Part shown: positions 33,079-44,695 of the stretch, in pieces
Layout: each line of letters starts with the position of its first letter
Position numbering within the stretch: the stretch's first letter is position 1
NCBI RefSeq assembly: GCF_041296265.1
Contig: NC_091695.1
Location: 36,475,001 to 36,539,000 of the forward strand
Length of the DNA: 64,000 nucleotides
Direction of reading: 5' to 3'
Source of the DNA: Equus caballus
Lineage: Eukaryota; Chordata; Mammalia; Perissodactyla; Equidae
Notes under the pieces: model-generated
Told to the model about the DNA's origin: nothing
Databases searched by the model: none
Seen by the model: the letters and a program-made list of their open reading frames with translations, nothing else
Position numbers and translations under genes: made by a program

Positions 33079-33986
33079 AAGAATTTATATTTCTAGGACT
33101 TACTCAGTCCCAAGATCTCAGTTTGGTCTTATTTCTTTTTCTGTGTTTTGTGTACATGACAACTCTGCTGGGAAACCTCCTCATCATGGTCACTGTGACC
33201 TGTGAGCCTCGCCTTCACACCCCCATGTACTTCCTGCTCCGCAATCTAGCCATCCTTGACATCTGCTTCTCCTCCATCACCGCTCCAAAGGTCCTGGCAG
33301 ACCTTCTGTCAAAGATAAAGACCATATCCTATACTAGCTGCATGACACAAACGTTCTTCTTCCATCTCCTCGGTGGAGCAGATATTTTCTCTCTCTCTGT
33401 GATGGCATTTGATCGCTACATAGCCATCTCCAAGCCCCTGCATTATGTCACCATCATGAGTAGGGGGCGATGCACTGCCCTCATTTTGGCTTCCTGGGTG
33501 GGGGGCTTTGTCCACTCTATCATGCAAATTTCCCTATTGCTGCCCCTCCCTTTCTGTGGACCCAATGTTCTTGACAGCTTCTACTGTGATGTCCCCCATG
33601 TCCTCAAACTCGCCTGTACAGACACCTCTGCACTTGAGCTCCTGATGATTTCCAACAATGGCTTAGTGAGTACCCTGTGGTTTATCTTCCTGCTTGTGTC
33701 CTACACAGTCATCCTAATGATGCTGAGGTCTCAGGCAGGGGAGGGCAGGAGGAAAGCCATCTCCACCTGCACCTCACACATCACGGTGGTGACCCTGCAC
33801 TTTGTGCCCTGCATCTATGTCTATGCCCGGCCCTTCACTGCCCTCCCCACAGATAAAGCCATCTCTGTCACCTTCACTGTCATCTCCCCTTTGATGAACC
33901 CCTTGATCTACACTCTGAGGAACCAAGAAATGAAGTCAGCCATGAAGAGACTGAAGAGAAGACTCATGCCTTCTGTGGTGGAATAG
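33051..33986 (+). CDS. OR4D11: olfactory receptor 4D11-like (gene 3)
   Basis: 311-residue class A odorant receptor. The opening [20 protein letters not shown], then [22 protein letters not shown], and the [11 protein letters not shown] and [11 protein letters not shown] segments fit human OR4D11 as I recall it. Motifs: N5-G-T glycosylation site, N42 in TM1, LHTPMYF 55-61, C97, intact MAFDRY 118-123, ECL2 cysteines 169/179/189, KAISTCTSH in TM6, P284-LIY in TM7. My recollection is that human OR4D11 has cysteine in place of the DRY arginine; here the arginine is intact, so the equid copy looks more canonical. The last third is almost identical in DNA to gene 2. AATAAA at 34074-34079 lies 88 nt after the stop. 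Predicted Golf-coupled odour receptor; ligand unknown. Confidence 0.93.
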   Translation: MELGNGTRVKEFIFLGLTQSQDLSLVLFLFLCFVYMTTLLGNLLIMVTVTCEPRLHTPMYFLLRNLAILDICFSSITAPKVLADLLSKIKTISYTSCMTQTFFFHLLGGADIFSLSVMAFDRYIAISKPLHYVTIMSRGRCTALILASWVGGFVHSIMQISLLLPLPFCGPNVLDSFYCDVPHVLKLACTDTSALELLMISNNGLVSTLWFIFLLVSYTVILMMLRSQAGEGRRKAISTCTSHITVVTLHFVPCIYVYARPFTALPTDKAISVTFTVISPLMNPLIYTLRNQEMKSAMKRLKRRLMPSVVE

Positions 33987-34960
33987 AATAAGAGTTTCCA
34001 ACCTCTTCATCACCAAGGACTCCTTTCATCATTTTTCCCACAGAGTCCTATTTATATACTCAAATATATTATCAATAAACCAACTACACGTACTAGGTAA
34101 CAATTTATTTTTCTAGTAAGTTAATAGGTTGCTGGTAACCCTAGCTTCTGGTAAGCATAAAGTAACTAGTGTTATAGGATTGAGCTGATTGATGTATTTC
34201 CATTCAAAGAACAAAGTAACAATGTGTCAGGACAACTACATCGCAGGTGAAGAGATTGATTAAATCCAACTCCTTTTCCAGAGGTAAGTACACAGAAGCC
34301 TAGAGTTAGAGTGATTTGATCAAGAACTCATATCCACTTAATCACAGAGATAAGTCTTCAGATACCCAATTGATTGCTCTTAAACCATTTGGATGTAATG
34401 TATTACATTACTGGACCTGTCTATGCCAAACTGTAATCCTGTTCTAGAAAGATTTCATGATCACTGCAAATGCAGTACACGTATATGGGGACATATGGCC
34501 CATCACAGATTAAGACATTTTTTTTGCTTAGTTGAACACCACATGGGCTTATGACCTCTTGAGAACCTCAAAGGCACACAATGGTTGTCCTCCTGGATTC
34601 CTATAAGGAACGAAGAAGCTTTGAAAGACTTCCCATAATGGCCTACAGGGACTTATCTTATGCAGAACTACATGTGCCAGATTCACATTCTTGTGGTAGG
34701 TTTAGACAAAGGCAGAACCTCAGAGATCCTACACAAAGAGCAAGCCATTCTCATTATTCAAGAACTGATCTTCTAGTCCAGCCTTACCAGGGCCAATCTC
34801 AGACTGGGTTCTCCATTGAGAATTTACACTCTTTTCACTTCCCACTTCCTGAGAGAGAGAGAGGAAGGGTTAAAGAAGATAAAACTCTAAAGAATCCAGT
34901 CTTCAATTTGTTGCTGTTTGTGAAGAAGAAGTAAAAGGTAGTGTTTTTGTCTGGGAAAGC
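33987..34960. other. 3' flank of OR gene 3
   Basis: AATAAA at 34074-34079 is a candidate polyadenylation signal. A 117-codon + frame at 34581-34934 has no recognisable domain and is most likely spurious. No named repeat is seen. Confidence 0.4.
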
Positions 34961-34964
34961 ATGG

Positions 34965-35225
34965 TAAAAGTAAACCATTATAGCTGAATGCTCTAACCTC
35001 AGAGTCATACGGCCTTGGGTCCAAATCCTATCTCTGCCATCCCTCAACTGTGTGATCTTGAGCAAATTATTTCATGTCTTCACAGGTCATATGTCACTTA
35101 TAAAAAGGTACTTATAATATCCATCTCACGGAGTTGTTGTCAGGGTTAAAATGAGATGGTATATGTGAAACATACAATGCCTGGCAGATAGTAAATTCTC
35201 AGTGAAAGGCAAATATCATTATTAA
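34965..35225 (+). repeat. MIR SINE
   Basis: Sense MIR with most of the consensus: 'cttgggtccaaatcctatct', 'ctgccatccctcaactgtg', 'tgatcttgagcaaattattt', 'cacggagttgttgtcaggg', 'aatgcctggcagatagtaa'. Confidence 0.85.
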
Positions 35226-35412
35226 TACCATCCAAATTGCTCTACATTATGCACATTCTGACCTGAACCCTAACCCTAACCCCCAATGACCTGTTACACT
35301 CTCCTACTACAGGGCCCCTACTCCTCATTATTGGAAAAAACTGATGGGGTAGCAAAACATAGGAATATACATTGAATTCAAAGCATTTTTCATCTTAAAA
35401 TTTCCGCTTTCT

Positions 35413-35657
35413 TGGGCCAGCGCCATGGCCAAGTGGTTAAGTTCGTGTGCTCTGCTTCAGCAGCCCAGGGATTAACTGGTTCAGATCCTGGATGCAGACG
35501 TGGCATCACTCGTCAGGCCACGGTGAGGCGGAGTCCCACATTTCACAACCAGAGGCACTCACAACTAGAACCTACAACTGTGTACTGGGGGGCTTTGGGG
35601 AGAACAAAAAAAAAAATGGCGACAGTTTTAGCTCAGGTGTCAATCTAGGAAAAAAAC
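35413..35657 (+). repeat. ERE SINE
   Basis: Sense ERE: 'gggccagcgccatggccaag', 'tggttaagttcgtgtgctc', 'caaccagaggcactcacaac', and a tail with 'gttttagctcaggtgtcaat'. A likely decayed target duplication (aaatttccgctttct at 35398-35412; aaatttctagctttct at 35658-35673) flanks it. Confidence 0.9.
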
Positions 35658-35673
35658 AAATTTCTAGCTTTCT

Positions 35674-37164
35674 GTCATTAAAACATGACTATAGCTTTGC
35701 TGGTTATTTTTATAGCTTAAAAAGTCATCCTGAAGCTGTTGACATAATGCATTGGATAGTTTCATATTAAAAGAAAGTAATGGATCAAATATAAACCCTT
35801 GGCTTTTCTGGCAGGGATAAGGGATCAGAACAAGAAGTCAGATCACCCAGGACAGAGAAGAGCCCAAGTAGAGTTAGCCAAAAGATACTGAGTGTTGAAG
35901 ACAAACTTGACTTATGTCCCACTTTGGATCTGGAATGGCACCATAAGCATTGATTAACTAACTGGTTCATTGCCATTTCTTGTCACCTGGTCTATAAATT
36001 CTAAATGTTTACCATATTGACCTATTTCCCCTAACATGAAAATTCTAAGAATAATTCACATTTGTCAAGTCACTGTTCATAAGGTCCTGCTACCTTTGCT
36101 CAGGTAGCACTGGTCACGAATCTCTAAGCTTTTCTTTGTGAAATTGCCTATGAAAAATGCATGCCACAAACCACCTTACAGTCTATTTCATGCCAATTTG
36201 TCCTTTTCTGTCCTTCCTATCTCTTGTGAATCACTCAAATCAGAGTTTTATCACTATGTCAGAATTGGATGGCACCAAAGATCTATGGGGACTGAATCAC
36301 TGATTGCATCTCAGAGGCATAATCCCAGGAGACCAAGGACCAAAGAACTCCTGCCACATCACTGTCCCTGAGACTTTCTCAAGCCATGTTTAAACACACA
36401 ACACAATCTGATTCAATATTTCAGGAGAAGGAGAAAGAATTACATCTGATTACATAAACATTATCATTACTCTGGATGACGTAAAATCTAAAGCTGGGCT
36501 GCATTTGTTCCAATTAAATCAGCTTTTATTATTTTTAAGCTCTGTTCCTAATAGCCATGGAAAGGTTGACTGGCTCTGGACACACACATAGCTTTTAAAC
36601 TACCCTTTCTTACATTGTTCCCTGAATCGAATATTTCAATGATCAACATCTCTGGGTACCCGTGAACCCAACAACATAAAATTATTCTGAAGTAATTAAC
36701 CTGATGAATATCAACAGCTGTCACTGTGCTACCTTCCTAGATTCTAAGGGAGCTGTGGATCTTAGAGATGTAGATTAAGATAATTGTATAGCCTCAATGA
36801 ACATATTGCATTCAACAGAAATTGGACATATAAATCTACACCATTCAGTCTCTAACAGCTGCCCTGACAGTAGCCACAAAGATTTGATTTTTCCCTCACT
36901 ACCCTTTTATTTAAGCTTTATTTCCCAGCCCCTTAAGCAAAGCAATTTTGGTTAGAAGGAAGACAGCACAGTCCTTGGTGTGGTTTAACACGCTTTCTTC
37001 TTGACCCAAGAGGGATAATGCGCTGTCTAGGGAAAAATATATGTACTGAATGTGCACTGGTGCCTCTGTATGTACATGTGAGATGCAACATGGAGATGAG
37101 GGAGAGAGAGGAGGAGGGCTTGGTGACATTTTAATGACTCCCACAGGAACTCCATTGAATTGGC
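35674..37164. other. spacer upstream of the OR gene 4 promoter block
   Basis: No supported gene, RNA or named repeat in this 1.5 kb. It may be unique sequence of the duplicated unit. Confidence 0.35.
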
Positions 37165-37460
37165 CACTCAGCTTCCACATTCATACCCAACACTATTCCC
37201 TTTGCTAATTCCTTTATTAGGCTTGTGGCTGAGAGTCTACTAGACATGGCCGAGGCACTGTAAGGCAAAGTGGAAGAGTCAAATGATGTGATTCCCTGAG
37301 GCTGCCTTTTCCCATCTGAAGGAAGAAGTAACAAAATTATTAGCCTTGAGGTAGGCTTTCCATTAAACAATGAATTTCCCCAGGACCTACGTCTTCAAAG
37401 ATGCAGTTGGAGCATCATAAGAGGATCCATTTCCCACTTGAAGACTGATGTCAGTTAGTG
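37165..37460 (+). promoter_or_regulatory. candidate promoter / first exon block of OR gene 4
   Basis: Homologous to the blocks at 21860, 27700 and 47825 (attccctttgctaattcct, gcttgtggctgagag, gtggaagagtcaa, attccctgaggctgcctttt). acaatgaatttccccaggac at 37367-37386 joins a homeodomain-like core to an Olf1/EBF-like TTTCCCCAGGA. No good GT donor is present at the position where the other blocks have one (the sequence reads gttag|tgttgg), so splicing may use another site. The block lies 5.0 kb before the coding exon. Confidence 0.5.
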
Positions 37461-38580
37461 TTGGGGTGTGTGAACTTCTAAAACTAGAAAGCTGTTAGGG
37501 CTAATTTTTCAGAAATGCTGTCATTGTGTGGAATGTGCCAAAACTCTTAATGAAGCAAAGAAAAAGGGTGGTTATTCACTACTAGAAAGATGGTAAGTGT
37601 GGCTTGAAAAATATTAGAAGAAGGTCAGTTGACTCCAAGGGTTGGGATGTATTCTACTTGGCAGGATGTTGAGGTTGAAAGTGATTTCAAGGCAATTGAG
37701 AAGCCACTCATATCCCCAGCTCTCAGGAGGGTGATTACCTTGGAAAAACAGCACTCTAATAGCTTTCCTGAATTCAGAATATGCTGCCTGGCCAGCTTTG
37801 CTTCTTGTCTGGAACTGGAAGTTTGGGGCCTTTAAGTAAGGTGTTTTAATGGCTAGCTTATCTGTGCTCTCATGTGCTACTGAATCTGAATAATGCTGCT
37901 AAAACTTTTAGGGATTCAATCAAGAGTAGAGGCTTTCCAATATTATGAAAGAGGAAAAGGAGCAGCATTTTCTCACTGGGAAGCTGGAGTACAGGGACAA
38001 CACTCAGTTTGCAGGTTCTTACGAGATGCTTGATAAGCTTCTTTCCAAAGGATGGTCCTGTTTGGTGTGATTTTTAAGAAATACTGGTGATCCTCATTTT
38101 GACCTTGCAACACATAAAATTATATTTCTTTATCCATTTTCCCCCTCCCTCTCTTACATGCATGAGTTTCAATACAACGTGCATAATCCTATACTTTCAA
38201 AGTATCCTTCCCACCCTTTGCAAAAAGACAGCATCCATAGGAAGAGACCAGATCCATTATTTTTGAGAGTTTGTGTTTGAGGAGATGCTACTCAGAACTC
38301 ACTTCTTCCCCTGCCAATGGAGCATGAGGAAGTGGATGGGGGTTGTTGATTGAGGTACCTGTAATGACTACAAAGTTTGCTTTTTCAAACTGCTTTTTTT
38401 CTTCTAAGTGACTTCTGAAAACTTATACTAAGGCAGTCTCAGCTACACCTCTCACTTACTGCGTTCAGGCTTCTTACACCCACACACTAATTTACCTTGA
38501 TTTGAAAAAGATTTTTCTGAGCCTTTTTCTTTGTACCGTTTTCTGGGAAGGGCTGATCAACACTGGGAAGAACTATAGTT
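37461..38580. other. spacer, no gene seen
   Basis: Continues weak similarity to the other duplicated units near 37500-37640 (aaagggtggttattcactac versus aaaggtgggtgttaactatt at 22313). No coding feature. Confidence 0.35.
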
Positions 38581-38582
38581 GC

Positions 38583-38800
38583 AGTAGTTAAGAGCATAAG
38601 TCTTTGGAATAAGACAAATCTAGGATTGAGACCTGGGTTTACCAGCTGGGAGACCTTGAGCAACTTACTTAATCTTTCTGTGTCTCAGTTTCTCATCTAT
38701 AAAATCAGGACAGTAATGTCAACTTCACATGGATATTATAGGTTTTGGAGAGATAAAATGAAGCAGTCAGTATAAGAATCACTCCATAAAAGATTTCTAA
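38583..38800 (+). repeat. MIR SINE
   Basis: Sense MIR: 'agtagttaagagcataagtc', 'gagacctgggtttaccagct', 'gagaccttgagcaacttact', 'ctgtgtctcagtttctcatc', 'aaatcaggacagtaatgtc'. Confidence 0.88.
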
Positions 38801-39299
38801 AAACAAATTTCAGCAAAGCAGACCTCCATTATTCTGCCAACATTTCCATAATGTTGAGACTTGAAAGTAGCATGGACCCCCCTGGGGCCTGATATCAAGA
38901 TGATTGGATTTGTAAATGAGGATTATAATCTATTTTCTTTCCATAAAGGATTGTAATATAAATAACTATATCTAAACTGCATACACAAATTTAATTATGT
39001 TTCTAAGGGGGTGTGTGATACAATACTCTGATTTTTTTAACACATCTTAGCTCAAATTCATAACTGAAAAAGAAAGAGATCCCTAGAGGAGAGAGAGTAT
39101 TTGCCACTTACCTTAATTGTTGAGAGGAGGGCTTTCAATCACACAGTCAATAGCAAGATGAGCCAGTCCCAGATGACCCCACAGATGAACCTGGCATGAG
39201 TAAGGAAAGAAGCACTCACATGGGGCTGATAAGATTGGCAAAATCAGATTCTCAGTGCTTTCAGTTTCCTAAACAGACATGCAATCTCATCTACTCCTT

Positions 39300-39500
39300 A
39301 GAAGCACCTTGTGTATGAGGTAGGTCTCATTATTTTCATGTGGTAGATAAATTATAATGATGCAGGCTGAGAACTGACTCTAAGCCATTCCCTGTGAAAC
39401 TCCCATGTATTTCTCATGAGTTTGGTACAATTATGGAGTGATTTGCCCAAGGCCACACCAACTAGGAAGGTGGTAAAATCCAAATTGCCTGACTGTTCCA
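39300..39500 (-). repeat. MIR SINE fragment, antisense
   Basis: 'gtatgaggtaggtctcatta', 'gatgcaggctgagaactg', 'gatttgcccaaggccacacc' and 'aactaggaaggtggtaaaat' match MIR in reverse, apparently with a small internal insertion. Confidence 0.6.
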
Positions 39501-39760
39501 GAGGATCCACACGTGTGTATCCAAAATGCAAGTGTGGGATATGATACTGTTCAGCACACCTCCTGGATGGAGTTTACAAACATCGTATGCCCAAATGGGG
39601 CTATTTTCCTATACATCCTCATGATTTTGTACCTCCTCCCTTTTCTTTCTGCCGACTCCACCACCTGCAACACTCTTATTGTCTAAACTGTAAACCTCCT
39701 GACGAAAAGATCTATGTTTGAGTCGCCTTTCACTCAAAAAGACCATCTCAATGTCATTAT

Positions 39761-40231
39761 GATGGTTAATTTTGTGTCAACTTGATAGGCGACAGGGTGC
39801 CCAGATTAAACATTATTTCTGGGTGTGCCTGTGAGAGTGTTTCCAGATGAGATTAGCAATTGAATCGATGGACTCAGTAAAGCAGATTAATTGCCTTCTT
39901 AATTAAGGTACACATCATCCAATTCACGGAGGGTCTGAGTAGAACAAAAGGCGGAGGAAGGAGAAAGGTGCCCCATTTTCCCTGCCTCACTGCATGAGCT
40001 GGGACATCTCATCTCATCTTCTCCTTCCCTCGGACTGGCTTCCCTAGTTCTCAGGCCATCAAACTAGCACTGAATTATACCACCAGCTTTCCTGGGTCTC
40101 CAACTTGCAGACAGCAGATCATGGGATTTCTCACCTTCCATAATCACGTGAGTCAACTCTTCATTATAATTTTACTTTGTATATCTATATATGTCCTATT
40201 GATCCTGTTTCTCTGCTGAACCCTCATACGG
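39761..40231 (+). mobile_element. MLT2-type ERVL solo LTR (fossil)
   Basis: Sense LTR of the ERVL/MLT2 type. Diagnostic phrases are 'acattatttctgggtgtgcc', 'tgtttccagatgagattagc', 'cacatcatccaattcacgg', 'tcctgggtctccaacttgc' and 'tatatgtcctattgatcctg'. Only the LTR is present. An old insertion, predating the split of placental orders. Confidence 0.85.
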
Positions 40232-40335
40232 TCATAGAAATATCTAGAAGAAGGAAGCAAAGAAGGAAAGAAAAGAGAAAAAGTAAAGAGAAACAGGGGA
40301 GGAAAAGAAAGGAGGAAAGGAGAGCACAAGTGACA
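40232..40335. repeat. purine-rich low-complexity tract
   Basis: About 90 bp dominated by A and G (gaaggaaagaaaagagaaaa, gaggaaaagaaaggaggaaa), immediately after the MLT2 LTR end. Confidence 0.75.
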
Positions 40336-41015
40336 ACGTAATCTATGAGGCTGGTTGCAGTGGTTTCCTCAGCAGAAGATTTGAAAACCATTCACTTATC
40401 AGTCCAATATCCAAAAGAAAGATTCTAGAGAGGACTGCTGTCATTCATTAAAATCTGTTTCCACACTCTAGATTAACTGAACAGTGCTTTAGGGGTGATT
40501 TCTCCACCTTCTAGCCATGGTAAGTATAGTGTAGGGAAATCTTACATCTGAGATGCTAGAGACCTGAAATTTCCCACAATCGTTATTCTGAACATGTGTT
40601 CGTATCACTCTGTGCCATTGACAAACACCAAAGACAAGGAGACTGAGATGAATCCGAACTGATGACCATGGAATCCGAAATGAGGCTCTCATCTTATTCT
40701 TCCAGGTCAGCAAAAATGAGAGTGCTGCTTGGGGAAACATGGTCTTTTAAGGATTTTTTTTCTGACATTTAAAGAACAAAATAAAGAAAACAGAGAGAAA
40801 CGAAAATCAGAATCTGAGAAGACACTACATGTGGACAGAAGGCAACCTGCCTAACACAAGAATTCGGGAGGACCTAAAGTCTGTAGGTGAGAAAAAGATA
40901 AAAAGGTAACTCAAGTTGTAGCTGGTAAAGGCTGTAACTATATAACTATAAAAGTAACCGTTATGAAGTGGGTCGTCAATTAAACCTCACTTGGATGAAA
41001 GTCATTCTGTAGACA
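40336..41015. other. spacer, no gene seen
   Basis: No supported feature. Confidence 0.3.
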
Positions 41016-41019
41016 TGAG

Positions 41020-42125
41020 ATTAAAATGTTATAATCACCATGTTCATTATTTTTAACATTCTGCTGACGGATAATATACATACATACGGAAAAATGCACA
41101 TTAGTGTATGGCTCAATGAATTTTCACACAAGCAATATATTTTTGTAACAAGCAACCAGAATAAGAAACAGAACATTATCAGCACCTCAAAAGCCTCCCT
41201 CATATTCTCTTCAGTTTTGTATACTTTTTGTTCTTTATATGAACAAAATAAGTGGGTGCACACTCTGTTGTGCCTGGATGAGACTCTACATTGTGTTTAT
41301 GAGACATTTATGTTGTTTCACGTACCGTACGTTGATCATTCCCATGGCTCTATGGTATTGTATCAATTTAACAATCTATGTAACTTTTCTGCTGTTGATG
41401 GGCATTTGCGTCATTTCCAGTTTGAGGCAATTACAAACAGTGCTGCTACGAATATTCCAGGATATGTCTTGGTGGATATGACATATGTACATATGTACAT
41501 ACCTACTAGGAGTAAAATAGATTATTCTGAAGATGGAGCTGTATCCTCAGAAAAATCAATACGTACAATTGAATGAACTATATATATATATATATATCCA
41601 TCCTAAGATAGGTGATTAGAAAGTTATATATAGATATAGATATGGATGTAGATATGGATATAGATAATGGCGTTAGCAGATATAATCAGACAGCAAAGTG
41701 GTTCTCCTGATTTACACACCCACCAGCAGGCTATGAGAATTCCAATTGTTCCACGTCTTCACCATCACCTGATATTTTTTGTCTTTTTCAGTTTAGCCAT
41801 TTTGGTATATAGGTAGTAGTTCCTTGCTATAATTTTAATTTGCATTTCCCTGATAATTCATCAAGCTGAATTGGCATTCGAATATCCTCTTTGGTAAAGT
41901 TTTGGTTAGTGTCTTTTGCCATTTTCTTTTTCAACATCTATCTTTTTTTACTGATTTGTAAAATTCTTTACATATTTTGGACCTGAAGCTTTTCTTAGTA
42001 TATGTATTGTAAATATCCTCCCATTTGCAGTGTGTCTTTTAATTCTCATAATGGTGTCTTTTGTGAAGAAAAATTCTTCATATCAAACTCATGCTTATTT
42101 TTTATTGTGTCATATTTTGTATTAA
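41020..42125 (-). mobile_element. old L1 fragment(s), antisense
   Basis: Old L1M-like text: 'ggaaaaatgcacattagtgt', 'atgggcatttgcgtcatttc', 'aattttaatttgcatttccc', 'gaatatcctctttggtaaag' and '...tattttggacctgaagc'. A 178-codon + frame (41040-41576) inside it is an artefact of the element. It contains simple repeats (TA)n at 41579-41598 and a GATATA-type run at 41621-41670. Confidence 0.75.
41579..41670. repeat. (TA)n and (GATATA)n simple repeats
   Basis: tatatatatatatatata at about 41580, then agatatagatatggatgtag and agatatggatatagataat at about 41630-41668. Confidence 0.8.
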
Positions 42126-42372
42126 AAGTACAATTGAATAGGTTCACGGACCTGTCACCTGTGTTTCAGTGGCCACAGTGATAGAACCTACCTGTTTGGA
42201 TGACTGAGTCAAAAACCTGGGTGCTCTTCCATCTAATGGAAGCATACAGAATTGCAGGCACGGCGCATGCACAAAGGATGAACTTCCTCCCCAGGAAAGC
42301 ACCAAACTGAAGTGACAGAAAGACAACAGTAGATTTCATAAAACTTTCTTTAACTGCACTTTTATTTCTTCC

Positions 42373-42374
42373 AG
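42373..42374 (+). other. candidate splice acceptor AG of OR gene 4
   Basis: cacttttatttcttccag has a strong polypyrimidine tract and ends in AG at 42373-42374, 31 nt before the ATG at 42405. Confidence 0.6.
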
Positions 42375-42404
42375 AGATATACTTCAAAAAGGATCTGGGA
42401 CCCA

Positions 42405-43340
42405 ATGGAGCAGGGAAATTATACCACAGTGAAAGAATTTATTTTCCTGGGAATTACCCAGTCTCGAGAACTGAGCTGGGTCTTATTTGTCTTCCTGTTT
42501 TTGGTGTACATGACAACTCTGATGGGAAACCTCCTCATCATGGTTACAGTTACCTGCGAAGCTCACCTTCACACTCCCATGTACTTCCTGCTCCGCAATC
42601 TATCTGTTCTTGACATCTGCTTTTCCTCCATCACAGCGCCTAAGGTCCTAGCTGATCTTCTGTCAGAGAGAAAAACCATCTCCTTCAGTGGCTGTGTCAC
42701 TCAAATGTTCTTCTTCCACCTTCTGGGAGGTGCGGATGTTTTTTCTCTCTCTGTGATGGCATTTGATCGCTACATAGCCATCTCAAAACCCCTCCATTAT
42801 ATGACCATCATGAATAGGGGACGATGCACCAGCCTGGTTGTGGCCTCCTGGGTGGGGGGCTTTGTCCACTCCATTGTGCAGATTTCTCTATTGCTGCCCC
42901 TCCCCTTCTGTGGACCCAATGTTCTTGCCACTTTCTACTGTGATGTCCCCCAGGTGCTCAAACTCGCCTGCACTGACACCTTCACTCTGGAGCTCCTGAT
43001 GATCTCTAATAATGGATTGGTCAGTTGGTTTATATTCTTCTTTCTCCTTATATCCTACACAGTCATCCTGAGGATGCTGAGATCTCATACTGGAGAGGGC
43101 AGGAGGAAAGCCATCTCCACCTGCACCTCACACATCACTGTGGTCACCCTGCACTTTGTGCCCTGCATCTATGTCTATGCCCGGCCCTTCACTGCCCTCC
43201 CCACAGATACTGCCATTTCTGTCACTTTCACTGTCATCTCTCCTTTGCTCAATCCTATGATCTACACCCTGAGAAATCAGGAAATGAAGTCAGCCATGAG
43301 GAAACTAAAGAAACGACTACGGCATTCAGAAAAGATTTAA
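42405..43340 (+). CDS. OR4D6: olfactory receptor 4D6-like (gene 4)
   Basis: 311-residue odorant receptor. [62 protein letters not shown] and especially the TM5 segment [20 protein letters not shown] match human OR4D6 as I recall it and differ from all other receptors here. Motifs: N5-Y-T site, N42, LHTPMYF 55-61, C97, MAFDRY 118-123, ECL2 C169/C179/C189, [10 protein letters not shown]284-MIY. R223 in ILRMLRSH replaces the methionine of its neighbours at the TM5/ICL3 junction. In human I recall OR4D6 at the other end of the OR4D row, so its place here, next to the tRNA side, may reflect duplication or rearrangement. No AATAAA is seen close downstream. Predicted Golf-coupled odour receptor. Confidence 0.92.
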   Translation: MEQGNYTTVKEFIFLGITQSRELSWVLFVFLFLVYMTTLMGNLLIMVTVTCEAHLHTPMYFLLRNLSVLDICFSSITAPKVLADLLSERKTISFSGCVTQMFFFHLLGGADVFSLSVMAFDRYIAISKPLHYMTIMNRGRCTSLVVASWVGGFVHSIVQISLLLPLPFCGPNVLATFYCDVPQVLKLACTDTFTLELLMISNNGLVSWFIFFFLLISYTVILRMLRSHTGEGRRKAISTCTSHITVVTLHFVPCIYVYARPFTALPTDTAISVTFTVISPLLNPMIYTLRNQEMKSAMRKLKKRLRHSEKI

Positions 43341-44214
43341 ATTCTATGAGGATGTGCTAACACTGAAATTTAAAGATAGATATTAAATTTCACTTCCTCA
43401 AAATGTCCAGAGATCACCTTAATGCCAAGAAGAAAGGGGCATCTATGGATACCATGGGGTCCTAAAAGAGGCTGGTCCTATAGTATGTGCTGGGGACCCA
43501 TGGGTGATACCGCTTTAAGGTGAGACCCATTATGTCTTCCACTATTCGCTTTCAATTATTCATTCCACAAATATTTACAGAGTACATATTATGTGCCTGA
43601 CACAGGTAGGATTCAGACTGCTGCAGAAAGATTAAAGATAGTCACTGTCCTACACGCACACTCCAAGATGTTCTAAGAGGATAGGGACAAAGTGCAGAGC
43701 TTCAAAAGACATTTGACAGTGAGGAGACCTTTTCAAGGGGGAAAAGGTAGAAAGGGACAGTCTAGGCAAAGAAGTCAGTATTTGCGGAGGGAGAGGCTGG
43801 TGTAAGAGTGTACCATATTTGTGCAACAGTGAGCTCGTTGTAGCCATGAAATAGTACACTCATGGAGTCAATACCAGTATTTGACATTTGGAAAGAAAAA
43901 CTCCATCTGTGGTCTCCTGAGCAATGCAAATCTGTGATTTCTACTAGGGACAGAGGATCCCCAAATCACTCCAAGGCCATGGTTTCCTCCTGGCAGAAGG
44001 AGGTAATGCTGTAATTGGGACTATTCAGAAAAAAAAATAACACTGATGGGTAGAGGCTGTGGACAGCTCACCTGGATTCATGAAAGGCTTAAGCAAACAC
44101 AGATGCTAAGCACTCCCATGGGAAGCAACTGACTCCCCATTAGAGAGCAGGATTATCCCAATCATAGACTGGACAAGCCCAAATGTCTCATTGTTTCTGT
44201 TTTTTTGTTTCTTG
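43341..44214. other. 3' flank of OR gene 4
   Basis: An L2/MIR-like scrap may lie at 43545-43660 (attcattccacaaatattta, attatgtgcctgacacagg). No gene is seen. Confidence 0.4.
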
Positions 44215-44420
44215 GGAGTTTTTTTTCCAGTTTTGTTGAGATATAATTGACATGCAATGTTGTGTAAGTTTAAGGTGTACAACATGTTGATTTGATAAAC
44301 TTGTGTATTACAATATGATTACCCCCATAGCATTAACTGTCACCTCCATCACATCAGATCCCACAATTAAAATTTCTTTCTTGAGGTCCTCATTGCTTCT
44401 GCACTCAGAGACCTCACAAC
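44215..44420 (+). repeat. old L1 3' fragment
   Basis: 'cagttttgttgagatataat', 'tgacatgcaatgttgtgtaa', 'aaggtgtacaacatgttgat' and 'atgattacccccatagca' are typical of old L1M 3' UTRs. Confidence 0.8.
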
Positions 44421-44695
44421 TTCTTTATGCTTCCCAGTCAATCCATACCAAGGTAAAGAAAAGATAATAAGAAGCAGGAGCGTTTAATCAGTGAATCTGA
44501 GAATTTGCTAGTCTCTATGAAATGAAAGGAATGATAATGGTGCTAAGAGATGGTTTATCTAACAATCTACCTGGTATTCTGCTGCAATCTATTGACCTTA
44601 CTGTACAATGACTCCCATTATGATAAAGCTCAAGCCATAGAAGCTGGCACTCATGTATTAATCACAGTAAATCAATGTTCTGACAAAAAAGTTCG
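44421..44695. other. spacer, no gene seen
   Basis: No supported feature. Confidence 0.3.

Noticed and set aside
35265-35285. Telomere-like (ccctaa)n
   Set aside because: Only about two and a half units (ccctaaccctaacccc); too short to mean an interstitial telomeric repeat.
41040-41576. 178-codon + strand frame
   Set aside because: Lies inside old antisense L1 sequence; residue composition and position follow the repeat.
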